The notes below the pieces were generated by a model. That model had not been told where the DNA came from. It made no database searches and worked only from the letters and a program-made list of their open reading frames with translations. DNA of 64,000 bases from Ophthalmolycus amberensis (lineage: Eukaryota > Chordata > Actinopteri > Perciformes > Zoarcidae), in the NCBI GenBank assembly GCA_024529925.1, contig JAFEUB010001188.1:186001-250000 (forward strand), given 5' to 3'. Each line of letters opens with the position of its first letter. The stretch's first letter is position 1. This document shows positions 40,856 to 50,420 of the stretch, piece after piece. A program made the position numbers and the translations under genes.

Positions 40856-41600
40856 CCCATCCTCTGCCTCTCGGCACCACGCTGCCCCCCCCTCCCCCCC
40901 CCCCCCCTTCCTCCAAACCAGCTGCCATACGGCCCCGCCGCCGGCCCAGGGACGGTAGGCCCCCCCCCCCCCTGGCCCCAGTACCAGAAGAGAAGAGAAG
41001 AAAAAGAAGAGAAAGGAGATAAAGAAGATAAGAAAGAAAGAGAAGAGAAAGAGAGAACGAGAAGGAGCCCTTCCTCCCTACTCCCGCAGGATCCTTCTGC
41101 ACCTTCCAGCTTGGTTCCTTCTGCCTGTACTTTCGCTATCCCCCCTCACCACACTTCCTCTGCTCCCCACCCCGGCACCGGGTTGCCGGGTTTCCTCTCC
41201 TGTGTCCCTCCCCCCCTATCCCACTTTTCCTACCACACATGCCTTTCCCTCCACACACATCCCTGGCACCGGGTTGCCAGGCTCCCTCTCCGCCGTCCCC
41301 CCCCCCCCCCCTACCCCACGTTCCCCACCACACATGCCTTTCCCACCACGCCGGTTCCTGGCACCGGGTTGCCAGGTTCCCTCTCCTCAGTCCTCCCCCC
41401 CTATCCCCCTTTTCCCACCACGCAGTTTCCTGGCACCGGGATGCCAGTTCCCACCTTCTCTTTTCCTACTCTCCAACTAGCCCATCCTCTGCCTCTCGGC
41501 ACCACGCTGCCCCCCCCTCCCCTCCCCCCCCCCCTTCCTCCAAACCAGCCGCCATACAGCCCCGCCGCCGGCCCAGGGACGGTAGGCCCCCCCCCCTTTG
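40446..41600. repeat. Tandem duplication, ~622-bp period, in the GC-rich element
   Basis: The segment starting cccttcctccctactcccgc at 40446 recurs at 41068 and remains nearly identical for about 530 bases. Each copy contains four palindromic repeat units spaced about 91, 94 and 72 bases. Differences are mostly C-run lengths. Confidence 0.9.
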
Positions 41601-42721
41601 CCCCAGTACCAACAATTCATCCCCCAGTACCAACAACTCATCCCTCAAAGAGAAGAAAGGGAAAAAGGAAAGAAAGCGTAACGTACCTACAGGCAAACAC
41701 TCCGGCGCGACGCCAACGACCGTGACGCCACCACGCACCCCGAGGCTCCGCCCCCCGACCCACAAGTTCCGGGCTGCCAGGTCGCAGCGCCTCACCGCTC
41801 ATCCTCCCTCCACCACCAAAAGAAAAAAAAGAGGAGAAAGGGAAAAGAGAGTCGACGCAACAAAGCACACCGTGCCAACTCCTCCAACCTTCCCAAAGTC
41901 ACGTCAGGCACCGGGCTGCCAGGTCTTCTTTCCTCCGGAAAAAAATAAAAATAAAAATCTCTAACCACACCAAACGCAACCACCGAACGCAGCAATCAAC
42001 AACGAACCGCAACAACGGAACGCAGGACGCCAGCGCCCCCCGGCCACCTACTTCCAGCAACCACAGCAACTTGCCGGGACACCGGGCACCGGGATGCCAG
42101 TGACCCCACCCCGCCCACTTCCAGCGATGGACCCACACAGTGGCCAACAACGATGCCGCTCCCTCTGCCGCCTTTTGGGGGTTCTCCACGGCGGACGACA
42201 TCGCAGTAGACCAGCCTCGGATCTCGCAAGCAGATGCCAAGTCGGTCCCCCCCCCCCCATGCCATGAAATCGGACCAATAGTAGCCGCAGCCACCACGTG
42301 GGGCCGCGGACGGGCCAGCAGTCCATTCCTTAAACTCCTGACAACCAGCAGTCGGTTACCCAATCATCAAATGACGCTGCGACACCCGTCCGCCAAGGGC
42401 GCGTCCTCGACGCAGCTCACGTCTGGGCCACCGCAACGCCATGGCTTCTCGGTTCCCATTCCAGAAGTTCAGCCCGCCTGCAGACACCCGGCCAACATCG
42501 GGTCGGCCATATCCAACGCCGTCTTTAGACCCACAAATCCCCACTCGATCTTGCCGACCAGCGCACAGGCTGATTTTGGGGTCTGCAAGGCCCGGGAGCC
42601 GCAGTGGACCCTCAACCTAGCCTTTCCCCCAACCGCTTCGCCGGGCTACCCTCCACCAACTATCCCTAAAGACTCCCCAGCCGACCAAACCGCCGGCCGA
42701 GGTGGGGCCCTAAGCTAGTGA

Positions 42722-43068
42722 ATTGGAGATAAATCTTAGCTGAATTTCAGGAGCAGGGCCACACCTCCACGGGGCCACTTCCGGCCACACCCTACAAATA
42801 CCCACGGCCACCATAGCTCGGCCTGCCACGCCTTTCGCACCCCACCCTCCCTCCCTCTCTTTAAACCACTCCCCGGAATTCATCTTCCTCCACAGTCACC
42901 ACTGTCCCACATGGACCGGGGGGGGGGGTCTGCAAGGCCCGGGAGCCGCAGTGGACCCTCAACCTAGCCTTTCCCCCAACCGCTTCGCCGGGCTACCCTC
43001 CACCAACTATCCCTAAAGACTCCCCAGCCGACCAAACCGCCGGCCGAGGTGGGGCCCTAAGCTAGTGA
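42722..43068 (+). mobile_element. GC-rich element, short internally deleted copy (unit B, 347 bp)
   Basis: It begins with the same 120 bases as unit A and ends with the same 141 bases, but only about 86 bases lie between, including a G-run at 42918-42928. It follows unit A head to tail, both ending ctaagctagtga. It looks like a deletion derivative able to keep both termini. Confidence 0.85.
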
Positions 43069-43193
43069 AATTAATTTAAGTGGCCTGGGGCAGACACAGT
43101 CTCTATGTGGTTTTGCGTGAGTAACTGCTCTAATGGAAGCTCAGAGGAGTGTGTAAGACTGCAACTCTGCTTCCTGGTCTGATCTCTGGGTTG

Positions 43194-44384
43194 TCATGCA
43201 CCAGGTCCATACAGAAACTGGGTCAGATTTGCAGAGATGAGATCTGCTCCATCCAAAGTAGGATGAATGCCGTCCCTCCTAAGCAAACCAGGTTTTCCCC
43301 AGAAAGTGTCCCAGTTATCTACGAAGCCCACATTGTTTGCTGGGCACCACCAAGACAGCCAGCGGTGAAACGATGACATGCAGCTAAACATTTCATCATT
43401 GGTCAGATTCGGGAGGGGGCCAGAGAAAACTACGGAGTCCGACATGGCTTTTGCGTATGTACACACAGATTCCACATTTACTTTAGTGATCTCAGAGAGC
43501 CGTAGCCGGCTGTCATTCCCGCCGACGTGAATAACAATCTTACTGTATTTACGGTTATCTTTAGCCAGTACTTTCAGGTAGGACTCAATGTCGCCTGCTC
43601 TGGCCCCGGGTATACATGTAACTGTAGCCTCTGGTTTAGCTAACTTCACGTTTCTCAGAATAGAGCTACCTATGACCAGAACTCTGCTGGGTGCAGAAGA
43701 CCCGTTTGTAACGCGAGGTGGCTGCTGGTGAGTCGAGTGCTTCGCCCCAGGTTTAAGCCTCCCGGGAGCAGTCACCCGGCCCCCCGGCTGCTCGGGGGCT
43801 GCAGGGAGACGGTTAGCGGGAGCCACGTCTGTTTGGGCCGCATCGGCTACGCCCGCAGTCACCAGCGTCTTAGCTTCCATGGTGCGGAGCCGTACTTCTA
43901 TCTCGCTAAGCCTTGCATCTAACCGTTGAGTTAACGTTACCTCCGTCTGCGCCAACGAGTAGGGGTGAAGGGTAGAGGAAGCCCGGGAGGGAGTATTCTC
44001 CGTCAGGACTGCAAAATGGTTGGAGGTGGTTAACGGAAACTCCCCAGCTGGTTTTCTCAGGAGGCCGCGGCGTACCACCTCCGTCCAGGATGGTTTCGGA
44101 GTGGAGCTATGGGTCGGGTCTATAGCAGGTCCTCTCAGCTCGTGGTCGGAGGACCGACTACACTCCCCGTACGCAGGGCCGGGTAGCCAGGGAATAGTGT
44201 CCGCAGTATCCGAGACCAGTTGAGATTGCATGGAGATATGCTTTGCCTGGGCCGCTGCTACGGATACGAATCCGTCGATCAGCTGTTCCCTTTTCCGGAC
44301 TTCAGACTCCAGGCGGTGAAAATCGTCCCTTAACTGTGAGTATGCGAGTTTGCAGTTTCTACACAGACCTGGCCAAGTGGCCAT
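43194..44384 (-). CDS. L2 ORF1 with SGNH-hydrolase (esterase)-like domain
   Basis: The frame is open from 44558, but the ATG at 44384 (MATWPGLCRNCKLAYSQL) is the likelier start; the 58 residues before it look like translated 5' UTR. The N-terminal part has a CRNC pair and a charged, possibly coiled-coil stretch (LRDDFHRLESEVRKREQLI), then a serine/proline-rich linker. The C-terminal ~170 residues carry SGNH blocks: VLVIGSSILRN (block I serine), IHVGGND (block III) and DGIHPTLDG (block V Asp/His). From family knowledge, esterase-type ORF1 proteins occur in CR1/L2 LINEs and may aid RNA or membrane association. The frame is intact to a stop at 43194. Confidence 0.88.
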   Translation of the reverse strand: MATWPGLCRNCKLAYSQLRDDFHRLESEVRKREQLIDGFVSVAAAQAKHISMQSQLVSDTADTIPWLPGPAYGECSRSSDHELRGPAIDPTHSSTPKPSWTEVVRRGLLRKPAGEFPLTTSNHFAVLTENTPSRASSTLHPYSLAQTEVTLTQRLDARLSEIEVRLRTMEAKTLVTAGVADAAQTDVAPANRLPAAPEQPGGRVTAPGRLKPGAKHSTHQQPPRVTNGSSAPSRVLVIGSSILRNVKLAKPEATVTCIPGARAGDIESYLKVLAKDNRKYSKIVIHVGGNDSRLRLSEITKVNVESVCTYAKAMSDSVVFSGPLPNLTNDEMFSCMSSFHRWLSWWCPANNVGFVDNWDTFWGKPGLLRRDGIHPTLDGADLISANLTQFLYGPGA

Positions 44385-44713
44385 GTTGGAAGTTCCTGCT
44401 TCCGGTTTATCTGAAATGAGAGGGAAAAGGTGATAGCTCTGCTCAGAAGTTCTCACAAAAACAAACAAACAAATGTATGTAGGTAGGCGAGTGAAAGGCG
44501 TGGAGGTGTGTGTGATCCGATGGCCTCCACGCTGTCTCAGCTGCAGTTCACACCACACTACAGGCTGGTGATGTGCTGCTCTGTGCTCTGTGCTCTGTCG
44601 CTGCTGCTCTGTGCTCTGTCGCTGCTGCAGATGCTGAAGATGAAGAGAACAAAGACAGATAGATTACTTATGGATCTGTAGAGAACAAAGAAACTCACTG
44701 ACTGTCAGAACAG

Positions 44714-44811
44714 TGTTACGTTTGGTTTTATATCCTCCTGTGAATGTTTGTGCTTGGGTGTGTCTGTGTGCGTGTGTGTATTTCGTGTATTTTGACTTCT
44801 AGGTGCAGCTC
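44714..44811 (+). mobile_element. Truncated 5' LTR of a Ty3/Gypsy relic
   Basis: It begins tgttacg and matches the first ~100 bases of the complete LTR at 46950-47280 (shared tgaatgtttgtgcttgggtg and ttttgacttctag). It is cut off at a (ctt)n tract and unrelated repeat sequence (44812-44875). Confidence 0.8.
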
Positions 44812-44875
44812 TTCTTCTTCTTCTTCTTTTGTTTTTAATGGCGGCTGGCAAACAACTTTTAAACTAGGTGCAGGA

Positions 44876-44986
44876 GAAAAGAAAGCCTGCGGGTGTTGAA
44901 GAGACCAGCACCACTTTATTGTTTTTGGTGCGGTAACCCTGGGGTGGCCCCTGGCGTGCCCGGGAAAGCCGACAAAGACTAGTTGC
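44876..44986 (+). mobile_element. Ty3/Gypsy leader fragment
   Basis: The sequence agaaagcctgcgggtgttg through gggaaagccgac and agactagttg is repeated almost exactly at 47413-47518, after the complete LTR. It is therefore the element's 5' leader. The following gag region is missing here. Confidence 0.75.
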
Positions 44987-44994
44987 TTCAGTCC

Positions 44995-45332
44995 AAGGAT
45001 GTGGGATGAGGTGGCTTAAAGCCCCATTGCATGTTGTGTATTTGCAATCTGGGTTGGTTACAGGCACTGTCGTGGTGGCGATTCATCCCCAGCTTCCTTT
45101 AGGGGGAGTAGAACTGATTTTGGGTAATGATTTGGCTGGAGGGAAGGTGTTTCCTGCTCCCATTGTAGTGGATAGACCAACAGGCTCCGTAGTTGACAAT
45201 TACCAGAGCGCTGATCTGTCATCTCGGTTGCCTAAAGTCCTTCCTGCTTGCATTGTAACTCGTGCCCAGTCAAGAAAGTATGAAGATGTAGTGAATTTAT
45301 CTGAAGTGGCTCCACCTGTTGACAGTCTAGAG
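44995..45332 (+). pseudogene. Ty3/Gypsy protease-region remnant, left part
   Basis: An open frame with LQSGLVTGTVVVAIHPQLPL and ELILGNDLAGGKVFPAP, typical of the C-terminal half of the aspartic protease and following spacer in fish Ty3/Gypsy polyproteins (ILGNDLA block). Only a fragment remains: no gag precedes it, and it is interrupted at 45333 by a hAT element. Annotated as an old broken copy. Confidence 0.78.
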
Positions 45333-46600
45333 CAGTGGTCACCAATCTTCTTAAGCCCAAGATCCCCGACCTCTGCCTTGGTGACAGGGAAGATCTACCT
45401 ATTGAGGCGTTGAGAGAAAAAGATTCTCCAGACCAAGGGCGTTTCTAGGATTCAAAGAAAGGGGGATGTAGCCCTAAGGGGAGTGCGGCATTTTTGTGCG
45501 GCATGTTTGTAATTTTTTTTGGGGCCTATTTGGGGCTGCGAAATTCCATTGTTTCAGACAGTTCATAGATTGGTTCAATCAGAAAGAGTGTTATTTTGCT
45601 CTGTAGTTTTGCTTGCATTCAGTATATGATAACACAAGAGACAGAATTTCAGGGTCACAGTGAAATTTGACAACACAAATATGAACTTTTCTCAAATAAA
45701 GAGAGAGAAATAATTTTCCTGCTTGTAAAGGAAAGACGGATAAACTAGCTTTCATATCCGCGTCACTCCCAAATCCTAATTCTTAAAGGGACCGCACACA
45801 ATGGATGGAGAATGGACCTGACAGTGTCAACTTTTGACTTGTTTACTTATTTTATTATGAGCAGAAGGGAATAAGATTTTGATCAACATTTACATCTATT
45901 TTGTTGTCCGTGTAGTTTTTACATACCAGTGACATTTTATGCTAATTTGGACACTATCACTGAGATAAAGATGAACTAGTTCAGTGTCAAATATACCATT
46001 CAATGGAGAAAAAACCCATGAATAACAAAAATAAAAGAACACATTCCAAGTACATCTTAGTTGTCGAATGATAAATATTGTATGATGGGCTGAAACGGAA
46101 GGCACCCAATGCATTCACTATAACCAAGTCAAACTAGGATTACAATGTACAGAGAAAAACACTATAGGACTAGATCCCGACAGGACTTTCCGCTTTGACA
46201 TGATTTGAATCAGTCTGAAGTTGCTTTTCGCGTTGCCTGTCGATTGTGCACACGTCTCTTCAGTTGCATGCCCTTATAAGGAGCTGCCGGGGCGTTTCTG
46301 TATGCAAATCCAGGTGCACGCGATTTAAGAATCCTCATTCGGGGGAGCACAGCTGAGAACTGTGCTCCCCCGAATGAGGAAGTGCACTTCGGCTGTGTAA
46401 GAACCCATTTTCAGGCGGAGATCTTTTCTGACGTTGGTCTTCCGAAGTCCGTAAGAAAACATTTCAGAAGACAGTTCAGAAAATGTTCGAGAATGAGGCC
46501 CAATGTGTTTCTGAATTTATTTTAATTTTATTTTGGAGAGCGACAGGGAAAGTCTCCGAGATCGACCGGTCGATCGCGATCGACGGGTTGGCGACCACTG
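45333..46600. mobile_element. Non-autonomous hAT-type DNA transposon, 1268 bp
   Basis: Terminal inverted repeats cagtggtcaccaatc (left) and cagtggtcgccaacc (right end, reverse strand) share 13 of 15 bases. The flanking 8-base duplication GTCTAGAG (45325-45332 and 46601-46608) is perfect. An 8-bp duplication and CAGTGGT-type ends are hallmarks of hAT elements. No transposase frame is present. Subterminal sequence near the right end is rich in gatcg palindromes. The element contains a 21-bp perfect hairpin. Confidence 0.93.
46332..46380. repeat. 21-bp perfect hairpin inside the hAT element
   Basis: Arms 46332-46352 and 46360-46380 are exact reverse complements (core cgggggagcacag / ctgtgctcccccg) around a seven-base loop, ctgagaa. 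Confidence 0.95.
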
Positions 46601-46917
46601 GTCTAGAGGCTGATCCCGATCCTTCTGTAACTTCTGAGTTGCCTCTAGATAAGCTGTCCACTAACTCTGTTGGAAATGAGTCTACTGAAGTTAAATTGAC
46701 CAGTCCTGTCACTGTGCCGGCTGGGCCTGACACACAGTTGAAGGTTGGCAAGGAACAGCTGATAGCAGCCCAGAAGGCTGACCCTCCTTTGGCCACTTGT
46801 ATGGCAGCAGTGTTGCCTAAGGATGAGAGTGGTACTACTCATGCCACTTTTACTGGGAGGTTGGTATCCTCATGCGTAAGAGGGTTTCTTCTGTTCAAAC
46901 AGCATGGTTTTGGATGA
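46601..46917 (+). pseudogene. Ty3/Gypsy pol remnant, right part
   Basis: It resumes the interrupted frame after the hAT target duplication. It contains LKVGKEQLIAAQKADPPLAT, a block found before the integrase zinc-binding region in fish Ty3/Gypsy polyproteins, and soon ends at a stop (46915-46917). Reverse transcriptase, RNase H and the integrase core are absent, so the element is a deeply deleted relic. Confidence 0.78.
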
Positions 46918-46938
46918 CACCCTTATGGCTGTCATCTT

Positions 46939-46949
46939 AAGGAGGGGAG
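46939..46949 (+). other. Polypurine tract of the Ty3/Gypsy relic
   Basis: aaggaggggag lies directly before the tgttacg start of the 3' LTR, the expected place for the plus-strand primer. Confidence 0.8.
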
Positions 46950-47280
46950 TGTTACGTATGGATCTATGTCCTGCTGTGAATGTTTGTGCTTGGGTGTGTC
47001 TGTGTGCATGTGTGCATTCTGTGTCTTTTGACTTCTAGCTGCAGCTCCCTAACGAGTGATTGAGGGCACCTGGATGAGGATGTGGTTTACCTATAGAAGT
47101 GTCTCCTTGCTCCGCCCTCGTTCTCTCTCATCTGCCTGGCACCAGACCCTGGTCTGCAGTGGGATTTGCACACTACAGTTTACTTGTGTCCTGTAAATAA
47201 ACTGGCAGCTGTGGTTGTTTTTAACCTAACTTGGTGTTGTGTCCCTCCAATATGTTGCGACTCCCGAGCCGGTCGTAACA
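46950..47280 (+). mobile_element. Complete Ty3/Gypsy LTR, 331 bp
   Basis: It begins TGTTACG and ends CGTAACA, giving the TG...CA ends and a seven-base inverted repeat. It follows a polypurine tract and contains a cctgtaaataaact poly(A)-signal region near 47200. Confidence 0.9.
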
Positions 47281-47545
47281 TAACGGGGGCTCGTCCGAAG
47301 CTCAGTTAGCCTTAGGTAATTTCTTACTGCTAGACTTACTTAGTAGGTTCAGGTTGATGTCACCACTTGAGGTAGAGTTTTTAGTTTTTCTCTTTTTGAG
47401 CTTGCCTGGTTAAGAAAGCCTGCGGGTGTTGGAGAGACCAGCACCACTTTATTGTTTTTGGTGCGGTAACCCTGGGGTGGCCCCTGGCGTGCCCGGGAAA
47501 GCCGACGAAGACTAGTTGAGGTTTAGCCAGATAGAACTACAGTTT
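47281..47545 (+). mobile_element. Primer-binding site and leader of a second Gypsy copy
   Basis: Immediately after the LTR, gggggctcgtccg matches the 3' end of tRNA-Pro, the usual primer-binding site sequence for that tRNA. Leader sequence follows (47413-47518 repeats 44880-44985). A leader after what acts as the 3' LTR means that two copies were joined through one shared LTR. Confidence 0.78.
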
Positions 47546-47636
47546 CTTAGGTAGAGAGGAAACCAGGTAAGTTCGTATGGTGGCCGGCACATCACAGATA
47601 AACAAAACACGAGCAAATTAAGAAAAAAACTTCACC

Positions 47637-48700
47637 AGATCAACATCAAATTACTTCCACACAAATGTAAGAAGTTCATAATGCCAGTTCATGAAGCTTT
47701 TGATGTTTCGTCGAACGCCAGTTGCCGTGGCGACGCAGTCTTCGCCGTGAACAACGAAGGTAATTCTGAGAGACTAAAAATGCTTGAAACATAAGCAAAC
47801 TTGGCAAACAGATTTAAAGGCCAAAATGTAGTTATATAATATGATTTTATTGGTTCAGAGTGGCAAATCGGCTCAATAGCGCCCCCTACAACATTTAGAC
47901 GAAGCAGCCCTCGCAGTATGTTTGACCTAGATGTATGATATTTGGTAGGAACATGTCTCACATATGGACTTAAATAAAAGTCTCTTCGGACCATGCTCTA
48001 AACCCAACCGGAAGTCAGCCATTTTGAATTTGTTATGAATTTCTAGTGTCGTTTTTGTTATTTCCAGGCGCTGCACTTTAACGAACTCCTCCTAGGGAAT
48101 TAATCAGATCAACTTCAAATTTAGTCGGTACAGTCTAAAGACCTTTGTGATGAAAAGTTACTCAAAGCTTATTGTTTCGTGACAAGCTTTTGCCGTGGCG
48201 ATGCATTCATTCACCATGAAAAATTAAGGTGTTTTAGAGAGGCTAGAAATGCTCGAAACATAAGCAAACTTGGCATACACATTTAAAGCCCAAAATGTAG
48301 TTATAAAATAAATTAATTTAATGGTTTAGAGTGACAAATCGGCTCAATAGCACCCCCGACAAAATTTCGACGAAGCAGCCATCGCTGTATGTTTCACATA
48401 GATTTCCAAACTTTGGTAGGCACATGTAGCACATGTGAACTTGAAATAAAGTCTCTTGGGACCATGCTCTAAACCTAACCGGAAGTCAGCCATTTTGAAT
48501 TTTGTATGAATTTCTCGTGGTTCCATTTCCAGGTGCTGTACTACGAAGTCCTCCAAGGGAATTAATCCGATCAGCTTAGAATTTGGTCAGAACAATCTAA
48601 AGACCTTAGTGATTAAAAGTTACTAAAAGCTTTAGGTTTCATCGAACGACGTGGATATGGTGCGATGGCCATTTTACATGGTTCGCCATCATCCATCAAG
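47637..48700. repeat. ~465-bp tandem repeat, about 2.3 units
   Basis: Units start at about 47637, 48105 and 48568 with (a/c)gatca(a/g)c(a/t)t(c/a)aaattt. They share ttgccgtggcgatgca, cataagcaaacttggca, caaatcggctcaatag and accggaagtcagccattttg. This is a widespread fish repeat type without coding capacity; the third unit is partial. Confidence 0.88.
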
Positions 48701-50155
48701 CTGTTGTAACTCGACTGTACTTTGTCAAAACTGTCCCAAACTTGACATGCTTGTTGACTGTCATGGCTTTAGGACTTCTGCATGCCAATATTAACTCATA
48801 GTCATCGCGCCACCTACTGATAAGCACGGACATAAGCAGGATTCTATAATTACAGCAGCCCAAACACTGAACTTATTGAAAGGGTTTGTGGGCACACCAT
48901 GAGAAAAAGACTTCTCTGATCTAAACATGTGCAAACTAAGATGCTTGGAGCGCAAACGTTAGACAACAGTGGATTTTCAAACCATGTCAGTGGGCATTAG
49001 TATAAATGATCTGTCCAGAGGTTCTTCATGACAATCAGGTTAAACATTACAATGAATGCTTCACACTACAATCTAAAGTTACAGAAGAACTTAAAATGAA
49101 AACAGTGTTAAATTAAAGTGTTCAAGTAACAGCAAATGGCTCTACTGTTTTGTTAACCTTCATGTAAGTCCAAATACAATCAGCAGGACACTGCAGGGAG
49201 TTGAACCCCATCCCAGTAAACTGACAGTCTGTTATGTTACAAACACTGAAGCACATTCATTTTCTTAATGATCTTTAAAGGCTTACATTTATGATTGTAT
49301 CGGATGTACACTCAAAACATTTGAGGCTTAAGACCTGGCAACATGATCTTGCTACGCTGCTGGTCTACACAGGAAATATCTCACTCGTGCACGCAGAGTG
49401 TGATGGTCACAGAAATGCATGGCCGCGTCACCCAGAGTCCTGCCAGTACCGGGAAATACCGTTTAACTCGTGCACGCAGTGTATGACGGTCACAGAAATG
49501 CATGGCCAGAGTCCTGCTAGTACCCTCGACGTGCGTGAAGTTGCGAGGGCCCGATCAATGCTGCTCGCAGCTTTAATTATTGGCTTGTTTTTGCTCCTTT
49601 GAGAACTCTGTTTTTCAAGGTGCTATATCAATAAAGTTATTATTATTATTATTATTATATATATCTCACTGAGTCCTGCAGAAAGAAAGTCTAACTTACT
49701 GTAGGTATGGCAAGATATAAAAAAAGACAAAAAATGCTACAAATGTTCTTGCTTTCAATAATTTCAGTGACAACTTTTCATCAGTAAACTTTGTACCATG
49801 ACTTACACAATAAAGCAACTAGATCCTGTGTGTCAGGTGATTGACAGTTAGCAGCGTGTAATGTAATGCAGGTGCGATATGAAAACACTAAACTCTTAAC
49901 AGACCCGGATAATGAAAATGCAGAAACGCTGATAAAACCAAATGGATGCTCACTGCGATGGACGATTGAGCCGGGGCAATTTATAAATCTCGTCTCTATT
50001 TTTTCATCCCGTAGAAGAATGCAAGGCTGTACATACATTCTTCTGAAAGTTGAAGATGCCGACCTAATAAATCCAAACTGTATTGTTCCCCAACACATGC
50101 CTGGTTAGATATGCAGCAATAGGCCAATACCTTAAATACATTTCCATGAACTAGG
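48701..50155. other. Repeat-derived intergenic stretch
   Basis: Contains a 34-bp direct repeat (cgtgcacgcag...cacagaaatgcatggcc at 49386 and 49471) and, at 49618-49665, a LINE/SINE-type tail (ggtgctatatcaataaagtt then (att)n). No host gene recognised. Confidence 0.55.
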
Positions 50156-50157
50156 AA

Positions 50158-50420
50158 TTTTGACACCAACTACACCAAAGCCTTATTTCCACCGCATGAT
50201 ACAGCATGGCTTGACTTGGCTCGCTTTGAACCAGTTTGTTTTGGGTTTTCCATTGGCAAAGTTTGGGATAGTACCTGGTACTTTTGTTGGTACCACCTCG
50301 GTCGAGGCTCCGAGCAAGTTGAGCCGATACGTTGAGGTGGCGTTCAAACACTGCAGGCCACTGATCTCGAGAGAGTCAGAGGGTCGTTGCTAGCGTCCCG
50401 CACAACCGGCCACTTTTTAA
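50158..50420. repeat. Interspersed repeat fragment with ggtac-rich inverted core
   Basis: Phrases such as ttttccattggcaaag, gtacctggtacttttg and ttggtaccacctcggtcgag resemble a common fish DNA-transposon-derived repeat. Boundaries not defined. Confidence 0.45.

Larger units (their letters stand above)
39460..42721 (+). mobile_element. GC-rich inserted element, long copy (unit A, ~3.26 kb)
   Basis: A GC- and C-rich block lying between the ORF1 and ORF2 parts of the L2. Its first 120 bases (39460-39579) and last 141 bases (42581-42721) are repeated exactly at the two ends of the short copy that follows. Inside are a 504-base open frame, a tandem duplication, an 80-base purine tract (40985-41066) and many copies of an imperfect palindrome. 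No transposase, reverse transcriptase or recombinase was recognised. It ends CTAAGCTAG before TGAA. Class undetermined; its orientation follows the open frame. The first ~29 bases may be L2 sequence. Confidence 0.75.
33241..44635 (-). mobile_element. Near full-length L2-clade LINE, carrying two nested insertions
   Basis: Read on the minus strand: a 5' region with gctctgtgctctgtcgctg-type repeats (44.58-44.63 kb), ORF1 (44.38-43.19 kb), ORF2 split into endonuclease (39.46-38.63 kb) and reverse transcriptase (36.26-34.13 kb), a 3' UTR with a tandem repeat, and an (attca)n pentamer tail at 33241-33268. Two-ORF layout, SGNH-type ORF1, apurinic-type endonuclease and pentamer tail fit the CR1/L2 superfamily. 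Removing the nested + strand L2 and the GC-rich element leaves a unit of about 5.4 kb, normal for L2. The exact 5' boundary is uncertain; no convincing long target duplication was seen. Confidence 0.88.

Noticed and set aside
39697..41022. A 441-residue proline/arginine/serine-rich open frame
   Set aside because: It results from C-rich low-complexity DNA, where several frames and both strands are open; composition is extreme, and the frame starting at 39669 looks more protein-like.
42140..42718. A 192-residue open frame at the end of the GC-rich element
   Set aside because: No recognisable domain; it runs into the conserved 141-bp terminus shared with the deletion derivative, so it is more likely non-coding end sequence.
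46332..46380. Hairpin annotated as a microRNA gene
   Set aside because: The stem is short and perfectly paired, lies inside a transposon, and there is no expression evidence; kept as a repeat and a finding only.
46483..46917. A 144-residue frame considered as one gene
   Set aside because: It spans the right end of the hAT element and a Gypsy remnant; the two halves have different origins.
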